In this document: positions 8,561 through 16,499 of the stretch, piece after piece
Position numbering within the stretch: the stretch's first letter is position 1
How the letters are laid out: each line of letters begins with the position of its first letter
Origin: Bacteroidia bacterium
Lineage (GTDB): Bacteria > Bacteroidota > Bacteroidia > B-17B0 > Aurantibacillaceae
Assembly: GCA_026414605.1 (NCBI GenBank)
Contig: JAOAIP010000057.1
Location: 1 to 39,012 of the forward strand
DNA length: 39,012 bases
Direction: 5' to 3'
Translations under genes and position numbers: made by a program
Notes under the pieces: model-generated
What the model saw: only the letters and a program-made list of their open reading frames with translations
Databases searched by the model: none
What the model was told of the DNA's origin: nothing

Positions 8561-11413
8561 ATGATAGCACATTCCTTCGCACCTCGTCATTTAGGTGTAA
8601 ATGCCGATGAAATCAAAGAAATGATCCAAAAAATTGGCGTTTCCTCTCTCGACCAACTCATTGATGAAACTATCCCATCAGAAATCCGACTTAAAAAATC
8701 TTTACAACTCCCCGACCCCTTAACTGAACCCGAATATCTTGATCACATCCGTACCATTGCACAAAAAAATAAACTCTTCAAATCTTACATTGGATTAGGT
8801 TATTACAACACCTACACACCTTCAGTTATCTTAAGAAATATCTTTGAAAATCCAGGTTGGTATACCGCTTACACCCCTTATCAGGCAGAAATTGCACAAG
8901 GTCGTTTAGAAGCATTATTGAACTATCAAACAATGGTCAGCGATCTTACAGGACTTCCTATTGCCAACGCTTCTTTACTCGACGAAGCCACTGCTGCTGT
9001 AGAAGCCATGATGATGTTTTTTAATGCCCGCGAAAAAAACAAACAATCAGCATTGAAATTTTTTGTAGATAAAAATTGTTTTCCACAAACCATTAATACG
9101 CTTAAAAATCGCGCTATCTCTTTCAACATAGAATTAGTAATTGAAGATTTTGCAAAAGTATCCATTGATGAAAATTTCTTTGGTGCTATTGTCCAATATC
9201 CTAATGTCAATGGTGAATTGATTGATTATACCGACTTCATTCAATATGTCAAAAAATTGGGCGTCAATGTTGCAATGGCTACCGATTTAATGGCACTCTT
9301 GTTAGTAAAAACACCGGCTGAAATGGGCGCTGACTGTGCCTTTGGAAACGCTCAACGCTTTGGTGTACCACTTGGTTATGGTGGTCCTCACGCTGCTTTT
9401 TTTGCTGTAACTGAAAACTTTAAACGCTTCATCCCAGGGAGAATTATCGGTGTATCTGTTGATGCCCAAGGTAAAAAGGCATTGAGAATGGCTTTACAAA
9501 CTCGCGAACAACACATCAAAAGAGAAAAAGCCACCTCTAACATTTGTACCGCACAAGCCCTCTTGGCTATAATGAACAGTATGTATGCCGTTTATCACGG
9601 ACCAAATGGCCTTAAAGAAATCGCTACTCACATTCACGAACATACTTGCTTCTTAAAACAAGAATTAGAAAAATTAGGATTCACTGTTTCTAATAAAATT
9701 TTCTTTGATACCATCACCCTCCAAGCCAATGAAAAAGACATTCGCCCCATTGCAGAAAAAAATAATATCAATTTTAGATACAACAATAACTCTACCATCT
9801 CTATTTCCCTTGATGAAACAACATCCACAAAAGATGTATACAAAATCATCGAAATTTTTGCAGAAGCAAAAAAACAATCTGTTCAATTACAATATCAACC
9901 TAATAATTTAATCAAAAACTCTACATTCAAGAGAACATCTCCTTATCTGCAACATCCCGTATTTAATTCTTATCATACCGAAACAGAAATGATGCGTTAT
10001 ATTAAATCGCTTGAAAACAAAGACATTTCCCTTGTACATTCAATGATTTCTCTTGGATCTTGCACAATGAAGTTAAACGCTGCAACAGAATTAATTCCAC
10101 TAAGTTGGCCCGAATTCTGCAATTTACATCCTTATGTTCCTACTAATCAAGCCGAAGGATATCATTACATTATTGATGAATTAAGCAAATACCTCTGTGA
10201 AATTACAGGATTTACAGGAGTTACATTTCAACCCAATTCAGGTGCCCAAGGCGAATATACAGGACTTTTGATCATCCGTGCTTATCACAAAGATAAAGGC
10301 GAACCACAAAGAAATGTCATTCTCATTCCATCTTCTGCTCACGGCACAAACCCTGCCTCTGCTGCAATGGCGGGATTTAAAATTGTAGTCGTAAAATGCG
10401 ATGTACAAGGAAATATCGATGTAGACGACTTAAAACAAAAAGCCGAACAATACAAACACGAATTAGCAGGATTAATGGTTACCTACCCCAGTACGCACGG
10501 TGTTTTTGAAGAAAGAATAAAAGAAATTACCAATGCTATTCATCAAAACGGCGGATTAGTGTATATGGACGGTGCCAATATGAACGCACAAGTGGGACTT
10601 ACCAATCCCGCAAATATAGGTGCAGACGTTTGCCACTTAAATTTACATAAAACCTTTGCTATTCCTCACGGTGGCGGCGGTCCAGGTATGGGGCCTGTTT
10701 TAGTCAATGACAAATTAAAACCTTATTTACCCAAACATCCCCTTGATGACTCTTCCAATTCAAAAGCCATCCATTCCGTAACAGCAGCCCCTTACGGCAG
10801 TGCATTGATATTACTTATTACTTATGCATACATTAGAATGCTCGGTGCAAAAGGACTAACAGATGCTACAAAAATCGCTATTCTTAACGCCAATTACCTT
10901 AAAGATGTATTAAAAGACCATTACAAAATCCTTTATACCAACCACAATAACCGCTGTGCCCACGAGTTTATTTTAGATTGCTCTACCTTCAAATTACAAA
11001 GCGATGTAGAAGTCGTAGATATTGCTAAACGCTTAATGGACTTTGGTTATCACGCACCAACCGTAGCATTTCCTGTACCTAATACTTTGATGATAGAACC
11101 TACTGAAAGCGAAAGCAAACACGAATTAGATAAATTTGCAGACGCTCTTATTACAATAAAAAAAGAAATTGACGCCATCCTTAATGGACAATACGACAAA
11201 AAAAACAATCCATTGAAAAACGCCCCCCATACCGCAGAACTAATTGCTTCTGATAATTGGAACTATCCTTATTCAAGAGAAACAGCAGTATTTCCAAGAC
11301 CTTGGGTAAAACAATCAAAAGTATGGCCATCTGTTGCTCGCATTGATAACGCCTACGGAGATAGAAACTTAATCTGCACTTGCCCCCCCATTTCCGAATA
11401 CGAAATGGCATAA
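8561..11413 (+). CDS. gcvP: Glycine dehydrogenase (decarboxylating), P-protein
   Basis: The P-protein of the glycine cleavage system: it decarboxylates glycine on pyridoxal phosphate and passes the aminomethyl group to lipoylated H-protein. The 950-residue length is that of the single-chain form, in which the two homologous halves (GcvPA-like and GcvPB-like) are joined. The PLP-binding lysine is K697, in LNLHKTFAIPHGGGGPGMGP. Other family landmarks are SLGSCTMKLNA, PNSGAQGEYTGL and the MYAVYHGPNGL stretch. The N-terminus (FAPRHLGVNADEI) fits the family, so the ATG at 8561 is sound. It stands alone; gcvT and gcvH are not in this window. A GC-rich repeat begins 22 bases after its stop. Confidence 0.98.
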   Translation: MIAHSFAPRHLGVNADEIKEMIQKIGVSSLDQLIDETIPSEIRLKKSLQLPDPLTEPEYLDHIRTIAQKNKLFKSYIGLGYYNTYTPSVILRNIFENPGWYTAYTPYQAEIAQGRLEALLNYQTMVSDLTGLPIANASLLDEATAAVEAMMMFFNAREKNKQSALKFFVDKNCFPQTINTLKNRAISFNIELVIEDFAKVSIDENFFGAIVQYPNVNGELIDYTDFIQYVKKLGVNVAMATDLMALLLVKTPAEMGADCAFGNAQRFGVPLGYGGPHAAFFAVTENFKRFIPGRIIGVSVDAQGKKALRMALQTREQHIKREKATSNICTAQALLAIMNSMYAVYHGPNGLKEIATHIHEHTCFLKQELEKLGFTVSNKIFFDTITLQANEKDIRPIAEKNNINFRYNNNSTISISLDETTSTKDVYKIIEIFAEAKKQSVQLQYQPNNLIKNSTFKRTSPYLQHPVFNSYHTETEMMRYIKSLENKDISLVHSMISLGSCTMKLNAATELIPLSWPEFCNLHPYVPTNQAEGYHYIIDELSKYLCEITGFTGVTFQPNSGAQGEYTGLLIIRAYHKDKGEPQRNVILIPSSAHGTNPASAAMAGFKIVVVKCDVQGNIDVDDLKQKAEQYKHELAGLMVTYPSTHGVFEERIKEITNAIHQNGGLVYMDGANMNAQVGLTNPANIGADVCHLNLHKTFAIPHGGGGPGMGPVLVNDKLKPYLPKHPLDDSSNSKAIHSVTAAPYGSALILLITYAYIRMLGAKGLTDATKIAILNANYLKDVLKDHYKILYTNHNNRCAHEFILDCSTFKLQSDVEVVDIAKRLMDFGYHAPTVAFPVPNTLMIEPTESESKHELDKFADALITIKKEIDAILNGQYDKKNNPLKNAPHTAELIASDNWNYPYSRETAVFPRPWVKQSKVWPSVARIDNAYGDRNLICTCPPISEYEMA

Positions 11414-11434
11414 TTTTCAATTTAAATTTTATTT

Positions 11435-11725
11435 GGGCGTGCCCCTCGCTTCGCTCGGGTCGGGCTGCTACGGGCTTCGCTTTCGCTTCGGCAACCCTCG
11501 CCTTAGCCCCATTCCAAACGCTTTCAAGCACCCGTCATTGCGAACGAACGCAGTGAGTGAAGCAATCTCAAAAGGAATTCCCATTATCCAATACGAGATT
11601 GCTTCGGACTTTGCCCATCGCAATGACGTTGATTGCCTCGCCCCTCTTAAAAAAAGGGCTCGCAATGACGCTCTCAAACGAAGGCGAGGCAGTGCCGGCT
11701 TCGCCGCCCTCCGTATCCCTCACGC
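11435..11725 (+). repeat. GC-rich two-armed repeat, copy 2 (291 bp)
   Basis: Second copy, same orientation as copy 1, starting GGGCGTGCCCCTC 22 bases after the gcvP stop and ending CCCTCACGC. Arm A is minimal: GC-TTC-GC at 11448-11454. Arm B is a perfect 9-bp stem, CCTCGCCTT (11496-11504) with AAGGCGAGG (11681-11689), and its 176-base loop contains another repeat family (11533-11670). The core between the arms is almost identical to copy 1. Its GC hairpins could also terminate gcvP transcription. Open frames across it on both strands are not taken as genes. Confidence 0.85.
11533..11670. repeat. CGTCATTGCGA palindromic repeat, nested in arm B of copy 2
   Basis: CGTCATTGCGA (11533-11543) recurs inverted as TCGCAATGACG at 11618-11628 and again at 11660-11670. 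Inside, GAAGCAATCTC (11559-11569) is inverted as GAGATTGCTTC (11595-11605). Palindromic repeats with a CATTGCGA...GCAATCTC theme are known to me from several unrelated bacterial genomes; I could not check this. Confidence 0.7.
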
Positions 11726-11845
11726 AACTCACCCCCTTCCCCTCTCTTTTGAAAAAGAGAGGGGCGACACGAAAATTTCCGCATACAATTGTTCCCTCTC
11801 TCTAATTCAATTAGAGAGAGGGAAATAAAGTGGGTGAGTAAAAAC
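11726..11845. mobile_element. 120-bp MITE-like element flanked by an 11-bp direct repeat
   Basis: The segment has terminal inverted repeats ACTCACCC (11727-11734) and GGGTGAGT (11832-11839), with two internal hairpins (CCCCTCTCTT/AAGAGAGGGG and CCCTCTCT..AGAGAGGG). It is bounded on both sides by the same 11 bases, ATCCCTCACGC (11715-11725 and 11846-11856), which is the end of the GC-rich repeat. Copy 1 of that repeat runs on without this segment, so this looks like an insertion with duplicated target. It encodes no protein. Confidence 0.65.
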
Positions 11846-11865
11846 ATCCCTCACGCGAATTTCAG

Positions 11866-11977
11866 TGGAAAGTCAAAAGTTGAAAGTAGAAAATAAAAAA
11901 GTTTTATGCCACTATAACCTTAAATCTTTAAATTGCAAAAATATTCTCATTACTTTCCACTTTCAACTTTTAACTAA
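11866..11977 (+). repeat. AAAGT-ended mini-repeat, copy 2
   Basis: AAAGT-rich left end (GGAAAGTCAAAAGTTGAAAGT) and ACTTT-rich right end (ACTTTCCACTTTCAACTTT) are inverted relative to each other. The core, from GTTTTATGCCACTATAACC to TATTCTCATTACTTT, is nearly identical to the reverse complement of 16396-16452. Non-coding. Confidence 0.75.
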
Positions 11978-12098
11978 TAAAAGGAGGTGAGTTATTCCAG
12001 TTGGCTTTAGCCACGTATCATTCCCACTCTTTGACTTGTCTATGTGTAAAAATCAAAGGGGTAAGTAAAAAAGCAAACAACTATAAAATAAATAAACT
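11978..12098 (+). other. Leader region of fumC
   Basis: No gene. It contains a small hairpin, TGGC-TTTA-GCCA (12002-12013), in the phrase TTGGCTTTAGCCACG, and a looser pair CTTTGA/TCAAAG further on. I see no clear -7 box. The A-rich leader just ahead of the fumC ATG is normal for the phylum. Confidence 0.4.
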
Positions 12099-13505
12099 AT
12101 GGAAACTACATTAAAAAACACAGAATTTAGAATAGAACGAGACACTATGGGCGAAGTAAAAGTACCCGCCAATGTCTATTGGGGTGCCCAAACAGAACGT
12201 TCCAGAAATAACTTCAAAATCGGTCCAGAAGCCAGTATGCCCAAAGAAATCATACACGCTTTTGGTTACTTAAAAAAAGCCGCCGCACTTGCTAACTATG
12301 AGTTAGGCGTTTTAAGTAAAGAAAAATGTGACCTTATATGTCGTGTAGCCGACGAAATCATCGAAGGAAAACTGGATGACCAATTCCCACTCGTAATATG
12401 GCAAACAGGATCGGGTACCCAATCCAATATGAATGTCAATGAAGTTATCGCCAATAGAGCCCACGTATTAAGCGGTGGAAAACTCACTGATGAGAAAAAA
12501 ATCTTACACCCTAACGACGATGTCAATAAATCTCAATCTTCTAACGATACTTTTCCAACGGCTATGCATATTGCCGCTTACAAAATGGTAGTAGAAGTAA
12601 CTATCCCAGGCATTGAAAAATTAAGAGACACCCTAAAAGCCAAATCCGAAGCATTTAAAGATATTGTCAAAACAGGACGCACTCACCTAATGGATGCTAC
12701 TCCTCTCACCTTAGGACAAGAATTTAGTGGTTATGTACAACAACTCAATATGGGCATTAGAGCATTGAAAAATGCATTAGAAGCCGTAAGAGAATTAGCC
12801 CTTGGTGGTACCGCTGTAGGTACAGGGTTAAATGCTCCCAAAGGATACGATGTATTAGTAGCCAAAAAAATTGCTGAACTTACAGGTTATCCATTTGTAA
12901 CTGCTCCTAATAAATTTGAAGCATTAGCCGCACACGATGCTATGGTAGAATTAAGTGGTGCATTAAAACGTGTAGCCGTTTCTTTAATGAAAATTGCTAA
13001 TGATATTCGATTGTTAGCATCGGGTCCAAGATGTGGTATTGGAGAAATTATCATCCCTGATAATGAACCCGGTTCTTCCATTATGCCTGGCAAAGTAAAT
13101 CCTACTCAACCCGAAGCAATGACAATGGTTGCTGCCCAAGTGATGGGTAATGATGTGGCCGTATCTGTAGGTGGATCTAATGGACATTTTGAACTTAATG
13201 TATTCAAACCCTTAATTGCTTACAATGTATTGATGTCAGCACGGTTGATTGGCGATGTGTGTGTAAGTTTTAATGATAAATGTGCTGTAGGCATTGAACC
13301 CAACTTAGTAAATATCAAAAAACACCTTGATAATTCTTTAATGCTGGTAACTGCCTTAAATCCTTACATTGGATATGAAAATGCTGCAAAAATTGCCAAA
13401 AAAGCCCACAAAGAAAACAAGACCTTAAAAGAAGCCGCCATTGAATTAGGACTACTCACAGCAGAACAATTTGATGAATGGGTAAGACCAGAAAAAATGG
13501 TATAA
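12099..13505 (+). CDS. fumC: Fumarate hydratase, class II
   Basis: Catalyses reversible hydration of fumarate to L-malate in the TCA cycle; an iron-free cytoplasmic homotetramer in this family. The product is 468 residues, the usual length. The superfamily signature [10 protein letters not shown] is at residues 325-334 and contains the catalytic serine. [12 protein letters not shown] carries H196, the counterpart of the active-site histidine. The substrate-site stretches [11 protein letters not shown] and the [19 protein letters not shown] run are also intact, which separates fumarase from aspartase and argininosuccinate lyase relatives. The ATG at 12099 gives the typical [26 protein letters not shown] start. 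It is a single gene closed by a strong terminator, and works next to the sdhCAB genes 3 kb away. Confidence 0.97.
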   Translation: METTLKNTEFRIERDTMGEVKVPANVYWGAQTERSRNNFKIGPEASMPKEIIHAFGYLKKAAALANYELGVLSKEKCDLICRVADEIIEGKLDDQFPLVIWQTGSGTQSNMNVNEVIANRAHVLSGGKLTDEKKILHPNDDVNKSQSSNDTFPTAMHIAAYKMVVEVTIPGIEKLRDTLKAKSEAFKDIVKTGRTHLMDATPLTLGQEFSGYVQQLNMGIRALKNALEAVRELALGGTAVGTGLNAPKGYDVLVAKKIAELTGYPFVTAPNKFEALAAHDAMVELSGALKRVAVSLMKIANDIRLLASGPRCGIGEIIIPDNEPGSSIMPGKVNPTQPEAMTMVAAQVMGNDVAVSVGGSNGHFELNVFKPLIAYNVLMSARLIGDVCVSFNDKCAVGIEPNLVNIKKHLDNSLMLVTALNPYIGYENAAKIAKKAHKENKTLKEAAIELGLLTAEQFDEWVRPEKMV

Positions 13506-13526
13506 GCACCTCTCATACTTTAAGTC

Positions 13527-13559
13527 AAAAAAGCCGTTGTGATTTACAACGGCTTTTTT
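13527..13559 (+). terminator. Rho-independent terminator of fumC
   Basis: AAAAAAGCCGTTGT and ACAACGGCTTTTTT pair perfectly around a five-base loop, 22 bases after the fumC stop and ending in a T run. Confidence 0.9.
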
Positions 13560-13811
13560 AATTTTAAATTTGTTCCAATTAAATCGTCATAATAAAAACA
13601 AAGCACTATTGCCTAAAATGCTTTTTGATATTATATGAAAAATAAAAGTAAGAACTATCAATGAAAAAAGAGGAGGGGAGTGTCTTTTCAAATCCTCAAA
13701 AATTAAAAATTTAATTAATTGATATAGCCAATAATTCATTTTTTTAATTAAAACTTATTTTGGATAATAGTGGAAAAAAGTTTTGATAATGTAGATTTTT
13801 TCATTTTAAAT
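13560..13811. other. Intergenic stretch, no gene seen
   Basis: AT-rich sequence between the fumC terminator and the tRNA-Phe promoter. No open frame with coding character, repeat or clear structure was found. Confidence 0.6.
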
Positions 13812-13843
13812 TTTGATGTTTGGAATATTATTTTGTATAATTG
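13812..13843 (+). promoter_or_regulatory. Promoter of tRNA-Phe
   Basis: TTTG (13812-13815) and TATAATTG (13836-13843) are 20 bases apart; the second differs from TAnnTTTG by one base. The tRNA starts 30 bases later. Confidence 0.5.
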
Positions 13844-13873
13844 CAGCCGAAATTTGAAGGTTCTTTTACAAAT

Positions 13874-13946
13874 GGTGCGGTAGCTCAGTCGGTAGAGCAA
13901 AGGACTGAAAATCCTTGTGTCGGGGGTTCGATTCCCTCCCGCACCA
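13874..13946 (+). tRNA. tRNA-Phe (anticodon GAA)
   Basis: GGTGCGG pairs with CCGCACC in the acceptor stem, discriminator A. The anticodon loop CTGAAAA carries GAA, between AAGGA and TCCTT arms. The T arm reads GGGGGTTCGATTCCCTC. It is 73 bases, with no encoded CCA. Confidence 0.97.
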
Positions 13947-13953
13947 CTTCTTA

Positions 13954-13987
13954 TTGTGTTTCACTAAGTATCTATTTCGTATTTTTG
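13954..13987 (+). promoter_or_regulatory. Promoter of coaX, very close to its start codon
   Basis: TTG (13954-13956) and an exact -7 box TATTTTTG (13980-13987) are spaced by 23 bases. The -7 box ends only four bases before the GTG start at 13992, so a transcript from it would have little or no leader. Confidence 0.5.
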
Positions 13988-13991
13988 TCTT

Positions 13992-14930
13992 GTGAATTTA
14001 GCCATTGATATAGGTAATACTCGTATAAAAGCGGGCTTTTTTAATCATCATTCGTTGGATTATTCTTTTGTTTTTAATACTACTGATGAACTTACTCAAA
14101 GCACTGAGTTTCAATCGTTATTGAAAAATGTTGAGTTTGTTATTTTGAGTAATGTAGCCAAGACAGAAGTTGTAGATTATATTAAAAAATTGATTTTGCC
14201 CACTGCTAAAGTGTTTTCTGTAACTGCCCGAGATGAAGTAGCTTTTACGATTGATTATGAAAACAAAGAAAGTTTGGGTACTGACCGAATAGCGGCTGTA
14301 TGGGGGGCTATTGCTGAATTCCTAAACGATACAATGATAATAATAGATGCTGGTACGTGCATTAAGTACAATGTAGTTATTAACAAGACATTTGTAGGCG
14401 GGGCTATATCTCCTGGCTTATTGATGCGTTACAAAGCAATGCATTATTATACGGGGAAGTTACCACTATTAGAACCATTGAAAGAAGGGGAAGTGAATGT
14501 GATAGGTAAAAACACGTATGAAAACATTCATTCGGGTGTAATCAATGGCTGTGTGTATGAAGTAGAACGATTTATTGATGAAATAGAAAATCAATTGAAT
14601 ACGGCACAGTCCCATTTTTATCATTTAAAAATGCGTGAGGGATGCGAAGGGCGGCGAAGCCGGCACTGCCCCGAGGAGCGAAGCGACGAGGGGATTGCCG
14701 AAGCGAAAGCGAAGCCCGAAGCAGCCCGACCCGAGCGAAGTGGCACAGCCACGAGCGAGGGGCACGCCCAAAATATTAAAAATAATGAAATCAAAATTGT
14801 ATTAACAGGTGGGGATGCGATTTTTTTTGCAAATCTATTGGAAAGAAAAGTATTTTTACGCCCTTATTTAATTTTAAATGGACTTAATGAATGGTTGGAA
14901 TATAAAAAGCAGAGTTTATCTGATAGTTAG
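13992..14930 (+). CDS. coaX: Type III pantothenate kinase with an in-frame repeat insertion
   Basis: Phosphorylates pantothenate, the first step of coenzyme A synthesis, in the cytoplasm. Family landmarks are intact: the N-terminal phosphate-binding DIGNTRIKAG (residues 6-15), GTDR (96-99), DAGTC (119-123), GGAISPG (136-142) and a late TGGDA (272-276). The start is GTG, forced by the closeness of the DIGNT motif to the N-terminus. The 312-residue length is about 46 more than expected: residues about 214-259 are encoded by GC-rich repeat copy 3, giving a charged, Ala/Arg/Glu-rich segment (ERSDEGIAEAKAKPEAARPE) just before the strand leading to TGGDA. Without it the protein would be 266 residues, normal for CoaX. 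The frame is kept across both junctions, so it may still work, with the insert as a surface loop. The last 53 bases overlap the next gene. Confidence 0.92.
   Translation: MNLAIDIGNTRIKAGFFNHHSLDYSFVFNTTDELTQSTEFQSLLKNVEFVILSNVAKTEVVDYIKKLILPTAKVFSVTARDEVAFTIDYENKESLGTDRIAAVWGAIAEFLNDTMIIIDAGTCIKYNVVINKTFVGGAISPGLLMRYKAMHYYTGKLPLLEPLKEGEVNVIGKNTYENIHSGVINGCVYEVERFIDEIENQLNTAQSHFYHLKMREGCEGRRSRHCPEERSDEGIAEAKAKPEAARPERSGTATSEGHAQNIKNNEIKIVLTGGDAIFFANLLERKVFLRPYLILNGLNEWLEYKKQSLSDS
14633..14770 (-). repeat. GC-rich two-armed repeat, copy 3, inside coaX (138 bp)
   Basis: Reverse-complement copy of the element at 7681 and 11435: on the minus strand it starts GGGCGTGCCCCTC and ends CCCTCACGC. It is compact. 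Arm A extends the GC..GC base with a perfect GTGGC-TGT-GCCAC hairpin (14740-14752 on the plus strand: GTGGCACAGCCAC). Arm B is a short CCCC/GGGG stem (14669-14672 with 14690-14693). Its length is exactly 46 codons, and it is open in the coaX frame. Confidence 0.88.
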
Positions 14931-16251
14931 TGGGTGGATAGTATTGTATCAATGGGCTTTTGGTCAGTATAATACATTTTCGCCTTTTTCAAGATATGGA
15001 ATAGGCGATGTTCAAGAAAATTCGTTGAGTTATCAAAAAGGAATGAATAATAGTGGCATTGCACTATCGGTAGATACTACTGCTCCTGTGTTTATTAATC
15101 TTTTGAATCCTGCGAGTATAAGTAGATTGAGGTTGACAGTCATAGAAGCAAATGGGTATTATTTTAATACAAAAATTGTGAATAAAGAAAATTATAAGGT
15201 GCAACAACGTTCTACTAATTTTAGTGCATTAGCAATAGGATTTCCAATAAAAAAACATTCAGGATTTTGTTTTGGTCTTATGCCCTACTCTTTTGTGGGT
15301 TATCAAATCAATCAAAGTAATACTGTAAATAATGTAGGCACCGTAAAATATGTGTATGATGGGTCGGGCGGATTGAATAAAGTGTTTATGATGTATGGTT
15401 TTGAAATAAATAGATATTTCAAAAAACAAGATACTGTGCGAAAACATATTCGTGAGTTGATAAAGAATTTATCTTTTGGTATAAATGTTCACTATATTTT
15501 TGGGGAATTGGCACAAATGGGAACTGTCATTTATCCTAATAATTCTTTGTATTACAATTTTGTTAATGATAGAAGATTACGAATAAATGGTGTATCGGCA
15601 GATATTGGAATGCAAACGTATTTATTACTAAATGAGAAAAAAAATAGTCGCTTAAATCTTGGACTTGTATTTTCTTATCCTTCATTTCTTAAAGTTATTA
15701 ATGATTACATTGCATATAATTTTTCTTATACATTTTATGGGGAAAAATACATTGTAGATACTTTGATTTACAAAGAAGAGGAAAGTGGAAAGTTGAAATT
15801 GCCAAGTAGTGTAGGTTTAGGGCTTTCTTATGTAGTGAATAATAAATGGGGAATAAATGGGGATGTGCGATATACTAATTGGAAAGGATTTCAGTTGTTG
15901 AATTCTTATGAAAGCGTAAGGAATAATGTTGAATGTGCGATTGGTGGTTATTACCAACCTGATAGATTTGCAACAGGGAAGGGAACATTTTGGGATAGAG
16001 TAATTTATCGTGCAGGTATTGGATACAATAGTGGATATCAAGAGTATCAAGGGAAAGCCGTGCCATTGTATTCTTTTTCAGGCGGAGTAAGTATTCCTGT
16101 AGGGCTTTATCGGTCCTATTCTGCCGTACATATTTCTGTGCAATATGCTTTGAAGGGGCATAAAGATTTAGTCATTCGTGAAAATATATTTAAACTAAAT
16201 ATCGGCATTACATTAAATGACCGATGGTTTGTGAAATACAAGTATGATTAA
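14878..16251 (+). CDS. Outer-membrane beta-barrel protein of the SPYSRYG type
   Basis: A 457-residue predicted outer-membrane protein. A hydrophobic signal (VYLIVSGWIVLYQWAFGQ) is followed directly by YNTFSPFSRYGIGDVQENS, a start I know from Bacteroidota outer-membrane proteins often encoded next to coaX. The rest is rich in alternating beta strands with aromatic ends (LSFGINVHYIFGELA, YNFSYTFYGEKY) and closes with FKLNIGITLNDRWFVKYKYD, an aromatic final strand as in barrels. Overall it resembles the FadL/TodX transporter fold, but the substrate is unknown. Start: ATG at 14878, or an in-frame ATG at 14887; both overlap the coaX end (by 53 or 44 bases), indicating translational coupling. Confidence 0.75.
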   Translation: MDLMNGWNIKSRVYLIVSGWIVLYQWAFGQYNTFSPFSRYGIGDVQENSLSYQKGMNNSGIALSVDTTAPVFINLLNPASISRLRLTVIEANGYYFNTKIVNKENYKVQQRSTNFSALAIGFPIKKHSGFCFGLMPYSFVGYQINQSNTVNNVGTVKYVYDGSGGLNKVFMMYGFEINRYFKKQDTVRKHIRELIKNLSFGINVHYIFGELAQMGTVIYPNNSLYYNFVNDRRLRINGVSADIGMQTYLLLNEKKNSRLNLGLVFSYPSFLKVINDYIAYNFSYTFYGEKYIVDTLIYKEEESGKLKLPSSVGLGLSYVVNNKWGINGDVRYTNWKGFQLLNSYESVRNNVECAIGGYYQPDRFATGKGTFWDRVIYRAGIGYNSGYQEYQGKAVPLYSFSGGVSIPVGLYRSYSAVHISVQYALKGHKDLVIRENIFKLNIGITLNDRWFVKYKYD

Positions 16252-16368
16252 ATTCAAAGGAATTGTAACGATGATTATTATGTTTTAAGTTTTGTGTAGT
16301 ATTCAAATTTGTGTGTTTTCTGTTTTTTTCGTTATTGCTCAGGTTTTATTTTACCACAAAGAACAAAT

Positions 16369-16484
16369 TAGTAAAAAGTGAAAAGTATAAAGTTTGAAAG
16401 TAATGAGAATATTTTTGCAATTTAGAGATTTAGAGTTATAGCGGCATAAAACTTTCAACTTTTCACTTTCAACTTTCAACTTTC
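16369..16484 (-). repeat. AAAGT-ended mini-repeat, copy 3 (inverted)
   Basis: Reverse complement of the element at 11866-11977. The core 16396-16452 (AAAGTAATGAGAATATTTTT through GCGGCATAAAAC) differs from it at about three positions. The outer ends consist of AAAGT and ACTTT units. Non-coding. Confidence 0.75.
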
Positions 16485-16499
16485 TTTCTCATAAGTATC

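Noticed and set aside
8217-11413. An integrated element using tRNA-Asp as attachment site
   Set aside because: No integrase, phage or plasmid gene lies beside it. Only seven bases of the tRNA are repeated, which is too few for an att duplication.
11433-11828. Open frames of up to 131 codons on both strands after gcvP
   Set aside because: They consist entirely of the GC-rich repeat, the CATTGCGA palindromes and the ACTCACCC element. The translated text (Arg/Ser/Pro-rich) has no coding character.
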